Assembly (NCBI GenBank): GCA_021234155.1
Contig: JAJEKV010000028.1
Location: forward strand, 17,100,825-17,164,824
Length of the DNA: 64,000 nucleotides
Reading direction: 5' to 3'
Source of the DNA: Isoetes taiwanensis
Lineage: Eukaryota > Streptophyta > Lycopodiopsida > Isoetales > Isoetaceae
The notes below the pieces were generated by a model. The model saw only the letters and a list, made by a program, of their open reading frames with translations. It searched no databases and was not told the origin of the DNA. Positions 33,161 through 44,117 of the stretch are shown one piece after another; the first letter of the stretch is position 1; each line of letters starts with the position of its first letter. A program made the translations under genes and the position numbers.

Positions 33161-33796
33161 TCAGTTGTAAAAGAAACTGCAAGTAAGTACCTCATTTGCA
33201 GGCCAGGGTATCATGAGTTTGTGGAGTGGGCACTGCAGAGGTTTGATATTGTGATTTGGAGTGCTTCTCTACTTCGGAATACAAAAGATATGGTGGATGC
33301 ATTGTTCCCTGATTTGCAGACCAGATTCTTGAAGGTATATGGTCAAAAGCATTGCTATGCATGCGAGCATCCAACCAGCAAAGAAAAGCAACTTTTTTTC
33401 AAGGAGTTGAAGGTTGTACTTGAGGATTTTCCTCAATATCATGGTATGATTTTTCTGGTTGATGACAGCCTACACAAAGGGTTTCTAAATCCTGCACACA
33501 CAACCGTTCCTGTTATGCCTTTCAAGGGGCAAGAAGAGGACAACTTTTTGCAGAAGTTTGTGTGTCCAGCTTTGGAATACTTGTCTTCTCATACAGTACA
33601 GGAAACGATCTCACAAATTGACATCTTTGATGCATGGTTGGACAAGGAGACGATGCAAGCAGTCTTTGGATTCTGCCTCAACAACTATCTTGTCTCGGCC
33701 TACTATATCCTCAATGCTCCATTAGAAGTACAAAGGCAGCTGCTGGGCACCCTTCCTGGCGAGGAGCATGACTCTGAAGACTTTGATGACTCATGA
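32978..33796 (+). CDS. FCP1/NIF-type phosphatase fragment fused to element sequence
   Basis: Residues 1-61 come from the RT element repeat. The rest (33161-33796) matches the C-terminal half of the FCP1-like HAD phosphatase domain: CRPGYHEFVEWALQRFDIVIW, SASLLRN, KEKQLFFKELKVVLEDF, and IFLVDDSLHKGFLNP, in which the Asp pair is the metal-binding motif. The first motif carrying the nucleophile (DLDxT or DLNG) is absent, so no phosphatase activity is expected as it stands. The frame crosses the junction without a stop. A GT/AG pair (AAGTAAGTACC...TTTGCAG near 33180-33202) could instead be an intron remnant of the source gene. The N-terminal half is not found elsewhere in the window. Confidence 0.65.
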   Translation: MTDIQGKGTTYDVILPKWNKELVDIGYSTFKTEVPSYAVQSILCCIKDIRAHEYILQKEMASVVKETASKYLICRPGYHEFVEWALQRFDIVIWSASLLRNTKDMVDALFPDLQTRFLKVYGQKHCYACEHPTSKEKQLFFKELKVVLEDFPQYHGMIFLVDDSLHKGFLNPAHTTVPVMPFKGQEEDNFLQKFVCPALEYLSSHTVQETISQIDIFDAWLDKETMQAVFGFCLNNYLVSAYYILNAPLEVQRQLLGTLPGEEHDSEDFDDS

Positions 33797-34100
33797 AGTA
33801 ACCATTGTACACTACTTTTTTGTAATATATATGTATGATTACTTTGTCTTATCTTGAGTATTGAGTGATCTTGAGTGATGTCTCTAATCTTGAGTGTACA
33901 ATTTTCTGTAATATATATCAAGCTTACTCTCCAATACTACAAGCATTGTTTCCAATACTAAAATACTCCAATACAAAGAAATTAATACTACAAACATTGT
34001 CTCACAAGCATTGTCACCAATACAATGATCAAAATTTGAGACAAGTACACAAGTAACTACAGACCTGTTACAATGATAAAACAACTAGGTCAAAGCATAT
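33797..34100. repeat. low-complexity spacer
   Basis: Repeated CTTGAGTG/CTTGAGTA words near 33850-33900 and CCAATACTA/ACAAGCATTGT words near 33935-34020. No gene seen. Confidence 0.5.
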
Positions 34101-37100
34101 TCAACCTTCATATGGCAGACTGTCAAGGATCATCTGGTGAGTAGCCTGTTCAAGGGAAAATCTGTTGGTGCCAGAAATCTGATTCATCTCAAACTTGATA
34201 GCTGATACGTGATGACTGTACTGGAAAGTCAGGTCTTTGTCTTCAAGTAGCTCCCAACTACCATCTGGCTGGACAACATAGTACAAACCAGCCAACACAT
34301 GTTCATCCACATTGAAGGTCTGACCCCAGCAAGATATGACCACATAGAAATCTGCATTCTCCTGATTTCCCTCCTTGGCTACAACAGCAAAGTTATCACC
34401 TTCCTCTACGTTTCCACTAAGCCATTCTCCATCACCTTCAAAAAATGCCTCATCGATTTAGGGTCTTCGCATTCCTTCACCAGTAGACTTATCTGGCTTT
34501 AGTGTAACATATTTCCACTTCTTCAACCTGTACTTGTTCACACAAGATGACCAGTTTCCTTTCAAACAGTTACCCTAGAAACAACTTAAACCTCTATGAG
34601 CCACCCTTGTGCTTGATTTGGCCAAGTATGTCCGGATGCTATGTATTTGCTTGGTCCCTTCCACCACAAACGCACGATCAAATGGTCCGTCCTATCAACA
34701 TCATCCTTTCCACTACCCGGAAGTACCGCAAGGAGACAACAAGTATTGCGGTTCACAGACAAAGATAATACAAAGACTACTCATCACGTTACAAGGTTCA
34801 CGTGACAAAGACTTAAAGCGGATGAAAGCACTATTCAAAGACATTACAGCCGGCTTTTACAAAGCAAAGACTACTCAACAGAATACAACAGATGAAAGCA
34901 TAATACCTTTTGATGTCCCCGTTGTTGGTACCTTCATTCCAACGAAGTTGCGAATTCATTGTGCATCAGCCAAGACCCCTAAATCTCACCCCATCATACT
35001 TGAGCTTTTCTCTAGTTAATGCCCCTTTAAGGACTGCCCCTTGCCCATCGTGTTCTCCCTTACCATGGGCTGTCCCAAAGAAATTCCATACTATTTCCTT
35101 CCCTAGCTCATGGTGATATCTTGGTAGGAAATAGAATGGCGGCAGATTTGAATTGGCTAGAACAACCATCCGACCAAACTATATGCCCGGAGAAATCTAC
35201 ACCATTTGATACAAGCCATGAATTGTGCTTTCTAAGACAAGGTTTGCACAAAAGAGTGTCATGAAGCTTGTCATCACTCAAGTAAAAATGGGTTTCCTTC
35301 AATAGCTTTCTGATCCTGTAAACCCATGTCCATCCTATACGTGATGTGGACGAGAATTGTTATCGGTCATTGTGCCAATGCCGCTTTGAACCTCCCTTTG
35401 TATTTTTATGTTTGTAATTCTCTGCAAAAATCAATTCTGAAATAATGGTGCCATCTTGGATATTGTCCAGGCAACTCTGAATTGCATGGCCTCGCCATCT
35501 AGCCCTATAATTGTGTGGCACGAATATCTTCAATGTGGAACACGATATGAAATGAAATCCTTCATCGCTGTTCTCTTGTAAGACAATCTAAGGACCGCTT
35601 TGGTCCTTTATTTTTTTTCCCTTGCCATTTGAGGTCTCGTCTTGTGTTGCAGCTTCCGTGACCGTGGTCCCACCAAATTTCCTTGGATTTCTTACTTTTG
35701 TTTCCCTTCTTCTCAACTTCTGCTGCAGCTTCAGGTTGTGTCCCAGCAGCTACCTTGGATTTCTTACTTTTGTTTCCCTTCTTCTCAACTTGTGCTGCAG
35801 CTTCAGGCTGTGTCCCACCAGCTACCTTGGATTTCTTACTTTTATTTCCCTTCTTGGTGGCATTGGCTCTTTTCTTTCTGCTGCCACCTGGCACCTCCTT
35901 GGTAACGCAGTCTGCAACTCCACCAGCTTCTTCTGTCTCCACTGGAATCTGTAACAAGGTCTGTAGCATAAAACAGAAGATTAGCGCAAGTTGAAAGCAT
36001 AAAAGCAGTATTCAGCGGATGACAGCACATATCAGCATGTTTCAGCAAGCAATAAAGAGAGTATTACCTTTTCAAACGTCTTCCATTCAAGCAAGAACTC
36101 ATGATTCTTGGACATATAGGAAGAGTTTTTATGCCACACTTCTGACATGTCTGCATCAAGCAGTCATGTTTATGCCATTCTTCACCCTCGCTCTTGTTGC
36201 AAACCACAGCCCTCCAGAGCTCGCTGGTTGAGTCATACGTATGTTGGCTGGCCAGACACTTCTCACCAGGTCCACAGACCTCGCAGGTGCACTTGCACTC
36301 TTCACCTGTGTGACCTCCATAAGGTGCAAGGGATAAGAAATTCGGAAGCCTGACTCTCCAACAGTGTTCACAACATCTTTCTTGCAAGGAGAAACTCTGC
36401 TATTTTGTTTCCAGAATTCTGTTATGCTTTGCTTGCAAACAGGGGTGACCATTTCCAAGGACGGTTTCTAATTTTCTTAATGCAGCAGTTGCAATTGTTG
36501 ACCTCATGCAACCTATCATAAGAAATATTGCACATTAATCAATGAACATATCCCAGCCAGCATCACTCAGCAGATACAAGCACTTAAAAGCATGAAGAAG
36601 CACAGGCATGAAAGCAAGAATTAGATGTACCTAACAGCCCTGCCATAGTGGAATTGCATCTCGATTTTGTGGAAGAAGTCATCACCGATTAATCGAGGTT
36701 CGGCTCTCCAAATATCATGGTTCCTTTGCCTCTTTGTGGCTTCCATTGTCTGCATTTCAAGTTGTTGAGCAAAGACCCCGGCTGCCTTTGCACTCCTTTG
36801 GATTTGGCAAAATTCCGTGTTCTCGAGATTTCCATTTCGTGGTGATGAACCACCCTCTTCATCACATCGGCCTTGAGTTCGGGTGAATGCTTTTTGGTGA
36901 GCTTGTTGAAGTAATCAACTACAAGCTTGGCTATTTCTTGCCTGCGTCTCGTGCTCAGATCCTCCCGTTCAACCGCTGCTTTCCTCATCTTATTCCGTAA
37001 TCTGTATTCTCTCTTTCTCTCTGCATCCAATTTCTTGTAAATTGCAGAGGAAACTGGATCTTCACGCAATATTTCCTGTGTTGCATTGACATCCAACAAA

Positions 37101-37138
37101 TGAACACCTGATTGGAATTCATCAGGCCGAAAATCCAA
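34101..37138 (-). pseudogene. transposase-like gene with FAENY, SDGC and HGKG motifs, broken
   Basis: Pieces of one protein in order on the minus strand: a basic N-terminal region (37138-36689; ERKREYRLRNKMRKAAVERED); a Cys-rich segment (36458-36064; CEHCWRVRLP, CKCTCEVCGPGEKC, CLMQTCQKCGIK), probably zinc-binding; a Lys-rich repeat region (35969-35562); then a core at about 35480-34960 with ELIFAENY, FYLSDDKLHDT, IVWSDGCSSQFKS, WNFFGTAHGKGEHDGQGA; and a C-terminal piece (34343-34101; VLAGLYYVVQPDGSWELL). This motif series marks a family of presumed RNase H-like, mobile-element-associated ORFs that I know from cnidarians, molluscs and non-seed plants. Frame changes and stops separate the pieces, although some gaps could be introns. 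The acidic residues in SDD, SDGC and HDG are candidate catalytic positions, by inference. Confidence 0.6.
35677..35855 (-). repeat. 72-bp coding tandem repeat, 2.5 copies
   Basis: Encodes 24-residue units KKGNKSKKSKVA(G/A)GTQP followed by EAAA(Q/E)VE. Two complete copies and a partial third lie within the transposase-like gene. The Lys clusters resemble nuclear localisation signals. Confidence 0.8.
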
Positions 37139-37465
37139 TGCTAAATGTGTGATTGCCTCCCGTGCCTGTATCGTGGAGCCATGAAATTCCCGAGAGAGGG
37201 AGAATAAGTGAATTGAGGGAGAATTTTTCGCGCCATGAGGTCGTGGTAGTTCTTCTGGCTCGATCGAATTTGCAACGCACTACCACTGGGCGAAAATCCA
37301 GCCAAAATCCCATAATCATTTTCCCTAACGGTTCGCTGATGAGGTGGGCGTCGAAGTACATGAAGGGCGTCAAAAATATGACGAGCAGTTACGCCCACCA
37401 GCACCCAAATTAAGCAAAAGCAGGGGTGCTTTAAGCGGGCTAAAACCCTGCTATAAGCATGCTAC
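37139..37465. other. 5' flank of the transposase-like gene
   Basis: Minus-strand reading continues open in pieces (37404-37141) without recognisable domains. Repeats of AAGCATGCTA near 37450 lead into a palindrome. It probably holds the untranslated leader and end of the element. Confidence 0.35.
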
Positions 37466-37489
37466 AAGCATGCGTCCGGACGCATGCTT
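37466..37489. repeat. 24-bp perfect palindrome
   Basis: Half-site AAGCATGCGTCC followed immediately by its exact reverse complement. It lies between the transposase-like gene and the PPR fragment and may mark an element end. Confidence 0.8.
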
Positions 37490-38964
37490 TTGATACCCAC
37501 CAGCATACTTTTACCCATGTATATAAAATCTGGTAGCATGGATAACGCCTCTCAAATGTTCAATATATTGTCTGCCTATAATGTTGTGTCGTGGAATGTG
37601 ATGCTTTCAAAATGCACTCGCCAAGGCTCCAGTAAGGAAGCTGTGAGATTCTTTTGCAAATGCAAGAACATCTGAAACCTGATCAGGCGACCTTTGTAAA
37701 CATTTTGAATGCATGCATTTATTTAGGTTCCATTGAGTTGGGCAAGTGAATCCATGTTGTTATAATGATGGCTCAATATGGTTCTAATATTGTTGTGGGA
37801 TAGCATGGTCATTGACATGTATTGCAAGTGTGGAAGCATAGACGATGGTTGCCACATGTTTGACAGGATACCAGCACATGATATTGTAGCATGGACTGCT
37901 GTTGTTTTAGATCATGCTCAACATGGAATGGCAAAAATAGTTAAGCTTTTTCATATGATGCGACAGGATATAACAGCAGACAACATTATATTTGCAAATT
38001 TGTTGTGGAATATGGAAAGTGGTTCCATGCTGCCATCTTGACTTTTCTTTTGGATTAGACGTCTTTTTAGGTGCCGCTCTTATTGCGATGTATGTTAAAC
38101 GTAATAGCATACATGATGTTGAGCAAGTTTTTGTCATGTTATCACGTCAGATGTCAGCTGGGTTGCAATGATTGCTGGGTACATCCAGTATGGACTGAAT
38201 TCTAAAGCCCTAAAGCTCTTTGATTTGCTGAAGGAAAATGTTTTAGAGCCAGATTGCACGACATTACTACTATTCTACCTGTTTCTGTTGCTCTAATGTC
38301 AATAAGCTGGGCTAAATGGTTTCATGCTGGAATACTGAAGATTAAAAATGAACGAACTGATTCAGTTGCCAGTGCTCTTGTCGATCTGTACGGACAATGT
38401 GGAAGTTTACAAGATGTTGACCAAGTTTTTGATACGATTCGAGAACATGACATTGCTTTATGGAGATCAATTATCACATGGCATGCCCATCATAGGGATG
38501 CCAATGGAGCTCTCAAGCTGTACGAGTACATGCGATATAAGGACATGAAACTCGACAATATTATACTGGTTACAGTTTTGGGTGCATGCTCTGAAGTTGC
38601 TTCATTGGAAGGGGTTAAGCTTGTTTATACTGATGTCTTGGAAATGGGAGTTAAGTTAAATGTGCATATGGGCAATGCTCTTGTTCATGCATATGCCAAG
38701 TGTGGGAATCTGGTGAATGCGCAGGAAATTTTTAATAATATGGATGTACGCGATGTCATTTCATGGACTATAATGGTTTCAGCACATGCTCAACATGGGA
38801 ATGGGTTACAGACCCTTGAGTATTTTAGAAGCATGAAACTTGAGCATGTGAATCCAGACAAACTCTCTTTTATTGCTATTCTGTTCACATGCAGTCATTC
38901 ATCCTTGGTCGACAAAGGTTGCTTTGCCTTTTCTTCAATAACTGAGAAGCATAGACTAGCAACA
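37484..38964 (+). pseudogene. PLS-type pentatricopeptide repeat protein, broken
   Basis: PPR proteins bind organellar RNA. Recognisable repeats include SILLPMYIKSGSMDNASQMF; VIDMYCKCGSIDDGCHMFDR with DIVAWTAVVLDHAQHG; ALVDLYGQCGSLQDVDQVFD; and ALVHAYAKCGNLVNAQEIFN with DVISWTIMVSAHAQHGN. The long open part is 38254 onward. At least four frame changes or stops occur before it (near 37672, 37750, 37800 and 38040). The gene is cut at 38964 by the LTR of Copia element 1, after the HSSLVDKGCFAFSSI block. The sequence beyond the insertion is not in the window. Intronless in what is visible. Confidence 0.8.
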
Positions 38965-39201
38965 TGTTGGATAATCAAGTCACATCAGGAATCTACTCAG
39001 CAGGAATCTCAGATTCCATCTGTTTAACTACTTCTCTTTGTTTAGTTTCTGAGCCATAAATGGACTCAACCTATTGTATTCATAGGAGATTCTATTGTTG
39101 CTATAAAAGGGAACTCTAGATAGATGATCGAACACGCATCTATCTGCCTTACATTTGCGCCTTTGCCTATTCTGTGATTGCTTACGGTTATAACCTTAAC
39201 A
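38965..39201 (+). mobile_element. Copia element 1, 5' LTR
   Basis: Begins TGTTGGATAATC, contains a TATA box, and ends CTTAACA just before a primer-binding-like sequence. It inserts into the PPR pseudogene. The 3' LTR is not in the window. Confidence 0.7.
39102..39109 (+). promoter_or_regulatory. TATA box of Copia element 1 LTR
   Basis: TATAAAAG about 100 bp before the LTR end, in the expected place for the element's own promoter. Confidence 0.5.
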
Positions 39202-39216
39202 GGTTATGGGCCTACG
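39202..39216 (+). other. presumed primer-binding site of Copia element 1
   Basis: GGTTATGGGCCTACG follows the LTR directly. It does not have the common initiator-Met pattern TGGTATCAGAG, and the matching tRNA was not identified. Confidence 0.4.
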
Positions 39217-39339
39217 CACAAGCTTCTAGACGTATTAGTCGCCATCTGCTTTTATTCTTCCGTTCTTTGTCAAGAACTCTGTTCCTTTGCTTCATTTGTG
39301 TCTCTTTCAAAAAAGAAAAAAAAAACTTTGCAAAGCATC

Positions 39340-39999
39340 ATGGATGCAAATTCTGCTACCATCTCGCCTGCTGAATCGCTTTTGATTCCTCGCTTCACTG
39401 GCAAAAACTTCCAAATGTGGAAATGGCACATGCAAATGATTCTTGAGGACAAACAGCTTTGGAAAGCTGTGAATCCAAACTCTGCATCTCTGCCAGCAAG
39501 CTCTGAAAGGTCTGAACCGATCATTGAGGTTGTGATTGATATCCCTTCTCAGGCTGATTTTTTTGAAAAAGATAGGAAGGCTAGATTGATCATTTCAACT
39601 ACCTTGGATGATACTCCTGCAAGGTTTGTCAAGGAAGCCAACTATGGAAGATTACTGTCTCGATGAGTTACATCTCAATGGAGGAGGAGATGTCATGGAT
39701 CATGTCTGTCAGATGGACATGTTGGATGATCCATATGCAACTGGAATGCCAATAACAGAAGATAAGAAAGTGTGTATGTTGTTGAATAGTTTGTCCAAAG
39801 CATTTGAAGGTTTAGTCATAAATCTTGAAGGAAGATTGGATGATTACACGTTTGATACAACATTAGATCGAGTTACGAATGAAGCTCTTCGTCAGGAAGA
39901 AATAAGTCAATCAAAAGGGACTGATTCTCTCATGCTTGCTGATCTCAAGCCAAATAAAAAGAAGGGAAAACTACCAAACTACCCTTATGAGTTTATGTA
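39340..39999 (+). pseudogene. Copia element 1 gag, frameshifted
   Basis: Starts ATG at 39340. It shows the Copia Gag N-terminal pattern LLIPRFTGKNFQMWKWHM and the domain continuing through LLNSLSKAFEGLVINLEGRL. A frame change near 39640 splits it into 39340-39666 and 39608-39963. The foldback element at 39964 and Copia element 2 at 40207 then interrupt it within the zinc-knuckle region (CYRCQ at 40190-40206 resumes as QKGGHLAKEC at 46305 onward). Confidence 0.8.
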
Positions 40000-40142
40000 A
40001 TTACCAAAATGCCCTTATGAGTTTTAAAATTACAAAAACGCCCCTGCACGCCTACTATACACAAGGGCATTTTGGTAATTTTGAAACTCATAAGGGTATT
40101 TTGGTACTTACACACTCATAGGGGTATTTTGGTAGTTTTCCC
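39964..40142. mobile_element. foldback MITE in Copia element 1 gag
   Basis: 179 bp, almost entirely two long inverted arms of about 80 bp starting GGGAAAACTACCAAA and ending TTTGGTAGTTTTCCC. Each arm contains diverged repeats of a TACCAAAATACCCTTATGAG word. The 5-bp flank AAGAA occurs on both sides (39959-39963 and 40143-40147). Confidence 0.8.
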
Positions 40143-40206
40143 AAGAAAGAAAGACACCAGGAAGCCAAGATTGGATAGGACCAAGATCACTTGTTACAGA
40201 TGCCAG

Positions 40207-41055
40207 TGATGGTTATTTAATGACACTTAATAAATAGCTAGATGTCTAGTAAGATTTTCAACCTTCTATTTCAACAATCATCCAAATACAACAATCATCC
40301 AAATACAAGTTATTGATCTAGTGAAAAGCCAAAATATGGTCACTAATTTCCACTTAGATCATTTGCACTTCCAAAATTATGAGCACTTCAAGTCTTGCTC
40401 TCATTCCTATATCTTGATGCATTCCAGCAATTTACCATTAAATTTAACATTCAACCATTGAATATAATATGGCCAAAGTCACTGTTCATCGGGCATTGAC
40501 CGTTTACTGTAGCAAGTTTGACTCCGGAGATGAATTGGTTGAATCGGCTCCTCCTTACTTCATCGAATCCATCTGTATACATAAACTTTGTGATATCTTC
40601 TATTTATCAATCCCTGAACAGCTCCGACGGTTATGGGATTGGATGAACTTACCAATCCTGTTTGTAACTCTCATTTGAAATATCCCACAGGATAAGTGTC
40701 AAAATTTAGCCGTCATTGATTGCCTTCATAACAATTAAAATAATTCATATCTTGACTTCAAAGGTTTCAATGGTTTTCCAATGACTAATAATGTTCAATG
40801 CTACATGTTCATAACATGTTCTACAATGTTTGCATTGCTTATCTTAAGTTGTAAAATCCCCTTCACCTTAGCTTAGATTTCATATGAATATAGACTAACC
40901 TACTGCCACTGCTTCTCATAGGTTGTCAGGCTTAGATTAATATGAATATAGTCTAACCTACTGCCACTGCTTCTCATAGGTTGTCAGACTTGTTAGCTAG
41001 CCAGTACTTTATTGATTGGCCTTCAAATATTGATTCTCACATGGCATGACTTATA
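40207..41055 (-). repeat. Copia element 2, 3' LTR
   Basis: Nearly identical to 45444-46303. Both LTRs contain the same internal tandem duplication of about 58 bp (40873-40990) that includes CTACTGCCACTGCTTCTCAT twice, and a doubled CAATCATCCAAATACAA word. Confidence 0.85.
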
Positions 41056-41389
41056 CATTTAGTTGTCTTCTGAATTTTGCAAACTTGATCTCTGGCAGTG
41101 CTTTGGTAAATACATCTGCTACCTGGTCATTTGTATCAACATATCTCATATTTATGAGTTTTTTCTCTGCTAAATTTCGTATAAAATGCATGCTTAGTTC
41201 AATGTGCTTGGTTCTATCATGATATACTAGATTCTTAACTATTGCTATACAACTCTGACTGTCAGTCCAGATTTCTGTAGGACCTTGTTGAATACATCCT
41301 AACTCATTCAATAACCTTCTCAACCACACTAATTCCTTGGCAACTAGAGAGGATGCAGCATATTCTGCTTCAGCTGAACTCATTGCCAC
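41051..41389 (-). pseudogene. Copia element 2 RNase H domain
   Basis: MSSAEAEYAASSLVAKELVW is the Copia RNase H signature, followed by TDSQSCIAIVKN and HRDRTKHIE-like residues (YHDRTKHIELSMHFIR), ending with VADVFTKALP. It is separated from the RT by a TAG where the family has Trp (near 41411), so one G-to-A change in TGG explains the break. Confidence 0.9.
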
Positions 41390-41410
41390 TGCTGCTTGCT
41401 TTTTGCATCT

Positions 41411-42527
41411 CTAGGTTATCACACCTCCTCCTAAATATATAGCATAGCCAGAAGTTGATTTTCTAGTATGCAGATCTCCTCCCCAATCTGCATCACTATA
41501 ACACATCATAGTTAGATTTTCTGAGTCAAAGCATATACCATGAGTTTGAGTCCCCTTTAGATATTTAAGAACTCGTTTTGCTGCCTCCCAATGTTCTTTA
41601 GTAGCATCATGATTTCTTCTGCTCAAAATATTGACTGCATAGGCTATGTCAGGTCGAGTACTATTTGCCAGAAATAATAGGCATCCAACCAAAGCTCTGT
41701 AAGGTACATTTTGCATTTGAATAACCTCATCATTTGAGACATCATGTACATCTGTCAGTCTATGTCCAGCTACTATTGAAATCTTTAATGGTTTGGATTC
41801 AGTTAGCTTGAACCTTTTCAGCATATTTTCTACATGTGTACTTTGATGCAACTTTATCCATTTCTGTTCTCTATTTCTAACAACCTCGATCCCAAGAAAC
41901 TTCTTAAGTTCACCTAGGTCTGACATTTGAAACCTAGATTTTAATATACCTTTGCATATGTTTAGAATTTTCAAAGAGCTTGCAACCATATTACAATCAT
42001 CTACATAGAGTGCAATAATGCAATATTCTCCATTTTGCTCAAATCTATAGAGATTCCCATCATTTTGCAATTTTTCAAAGCCCTGTTCTTGTAAGAAATA
42101 ATTTATACATAAATACCATTCTCTTGATGATTGTTTCAATCCGTATACAACCCTGTTAAGCTTCCAGACCATATCCTTACCATGTGAATATCCAGGAACC
42201 TGTTTCATATAAGCCTCCTCCTCAAGAGTAGCATTTAAAAATGTAGTTTTTACATCCATGTGGCGTAGCTCTAATCATAGCATTAGCCATAGCTAGCAAA
42301 ACTCTAATGCTTGTAAGCTTGACTATGGGAGAGTAGGTTTCATCATAATCTCTTCCTTTTTTCTGCGTGTATCCTTGAGCAATCAATCTTGCTTTAAATT
42401 TTTTACTTCCATCAGGATTTAATTTAACTTTATATAACCACTTACTTCCAATTATGTTCTGTTTACCATCAGCCTTAACTAGCTCATATGTTTTGGTTTC
42501 TTCAAAGGATTTGAGCTCATCATTCAT
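41411..42527 (-). pseudogene. Copia element 2 reverse transcriptase, frameshifted
   Basis: Two overlapping frames. 42527-42222 holds SKWLYKVKLNPDGSKKFKARLIAQGYTQ and YDETYSPIVKLTSIR. 42259-41411 begins MDVKTTFLNATLEEEAYMKQ and includes GLKQSSREWY, the catalytic YVDD in CIIALYVDDCNMVA, and DIAYAVNILSR. An indel near 42245, just after the codons for ATPHG, causes the frame change. RNA-templated DNA synthesis for the element; inactive in this copy. Confidence 0.9.
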
Positions 42528-42532
42528 GGCAG

Positions 42533-43994
42533 CTATCCATTTATCCTTGTCATGACTTTGTTCTCAAAGCTTTGTGGAATAACTGCATCCTCCAGAATAG
42601 CCATAATTTGTTCTTGCTCAAAAGTGACACCTCTTCTACTTCTCCCTAATTCATTTCTGCCATATAGTTTCCCTTCTTCTAACTTTGCTTCCTCTACTAA
42701 TTTTTCTGCCTGAGTCTTCCTTTTTTTCTTCTCTATATGATGACCAGCTAATTCTTGTTCTTCAGCTTGCATTTTGATCATTTCTGGAATTTCATTTTCT
42801 GCTGAGCTTGAGTTTAACCTTTCTTCTTCATAATCATCTTCATCATTTATTTCAAACTTAGGCATCTCTGGTCGTGTTATGACAGTTTTAACTCCCTTTT
42901 TATATCTGTCCTTGTAAAGTATGCTCTCATTGAACAAAACATCCCTGCTGATTATGACAGATTTAGTTTCAAGGACATATACTCTGTATCCTTTGGATTG
43001 CTCATCATATCCTACAAGAAATCCTACTTCAGCCTTATTATCTAGCTTCTTCCTTAGTTCAGCTGGTACATGAGCATACACTAAGCAACCAAAGGCTTTT
43101 AGTTTTTCATAGTTTATCCTTTTATTTGGACTCCATAGAGCATCTGGAATATTTCCTTTTAGGCTAGCTGAAGGCAACATATTTTGTATTAACACTACAG
43201 TTTGTAATGCTTCTTCCCAAAGTTTGTTGGGCAGACCACTTCCCTTATCTTATCTTTATCATGGCTCTAACTGCATCCATTATAGTTCTATTCTTTCTCT
43301 CAGAGACCCCGTTCGGCTGAGGAGAGTATCTGCAGGTTAACTGCCTTTTAATTCCATGGCTTATACAAAAATGTTTAAATTGTTTAGCAAGGTATTCACC
43401 TCCTCTATCAGACCTAATGCATTTCAGTTTGACACTGGTTTCTCTTTCCATCTCTGCCACATATTATTTAAATGCACTCAATGCTAGAGATTTCCTTGCT
43501 AAACGATATGTCTTGCATTTCTTGCTATAGTCATCTGTGGATGTTATAAAGTATCTTTTGTTGGTTCTACTTTGCACATTTAAAGGGCCACATAAGTCAG
43601 AATGCACTAACTCAATAACTTCCTGATCTCTTGATTTACTTTTAGGAAATGGCAGCCTATTTAATTTTCCCAAAGCACATCCTTCATAAATAACTTCATT
43701 TGTCTTGTTGTCATGATAATTTATGTAACCTTGTTTCAATAAATATTTCAAATTTTTGTAATTTGTATATGCCAGTCTTCTGTGCCATAGATCAACACTG
43801 TCTTCTTGTATTGCATTTATGCTATGATGCACCACATTGTCCATTTCAAATAAATTGCCAACCCTTTTAGCAAAAAACTTTAATTTATTATCCAAGTACA
43901 CATTACATTTGTCTCCTTCAAATACTACTCGATAACCTTCCTGAGAAAAAGCGTTTGATTTTTGAGGAATATTTGGGTATCCTATCTTATGCAT
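42533..43994 (-). pseudogene. Copia element 2 GAG-pre-integrase and integrase, broken
   Basis: Order on the minus strand: GAG-pre-integrase with LWHRRLAYTNYKNLKYL and the zinc ligands CALGK...; integrase core first Asp in VHSDLCGPL (43994-43464); second Asp in CIRSDRGGEYLAKQF and Glu in PQPNGVSERKNRTIMD (43460-43245); then the C-terminal KLKAFGCLVYAHVPAELRKKLDNKA region (43195-42533). Stops or frame changes separate the three pieces. Confidence 0.85.
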
Positions 43995-44117
43995 AGACAG
44001 GTGGCTGCACTCAGTAGATTATCTCTGTCTGCTGAGATTTTATTCCCCTCTCTGCATCTATGTGTGTACTTTTTCTGGGATTTTGAATAAGAGTTTGTCG
44101 TCCTTCAAAAAAAAAAA
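43938..44117 (+). mobile_element. retroposed insert with poly-A tail and 17-bp target duplication
   Basis: 180 bp ending in A(11) is inserted in the Copia element 2 gag-pol frame. The 17-bp sequence AATACTACTCGATAACC occurs exactly on both sides (43921-43937 and 44118-44134). Poly-A tail plus long target duplication is the hallmark of LINE-mediated retroposition. I see no clear pol III A/B boxes, so it may be a SINE fragment or a retroposed transcript end. Confidence 0.8.

Noticed and set aside
25542-33796. 2.2-kb repeats as the normal 5' part of the FCP1-like host gene
   Set aside because: No catalytic DLDxT/DLNG motif occurs in them, and one repeat continues into RT coding sequence, so they fit the mobile element better.
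34609-35019. Plus-strand ORF of 136 codons
   Set aside because: Antisense to the FFGTAHGKG core of the transposase-like gene. No recognisable domain.
35622-35994. Plus-strand Phe/Leu/Ser-rich ORFs as membrane proteins
   Set aside because: They are antisense shadows of the Lys-rich repeats in the minus-strand transposase-like gene.
37491-37516. GGGTAAAAGTATGCT (minus strand) resembling the MITE terminus at 23792, as a possible shared transposon end
   Set aside because: These bases read as PPR codons (TSILLPMYIK), so the resemblance is probably chance. No partner terminus was found near 33.8-34.1 kb.
40207-40260. CRISPR-like or other prokaryotic repeats
   Set aside because: All direct repeats in the window are LTRs, tandem arrays or minisatellites of a plant nuclear genome. 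No array with spacers was seen.
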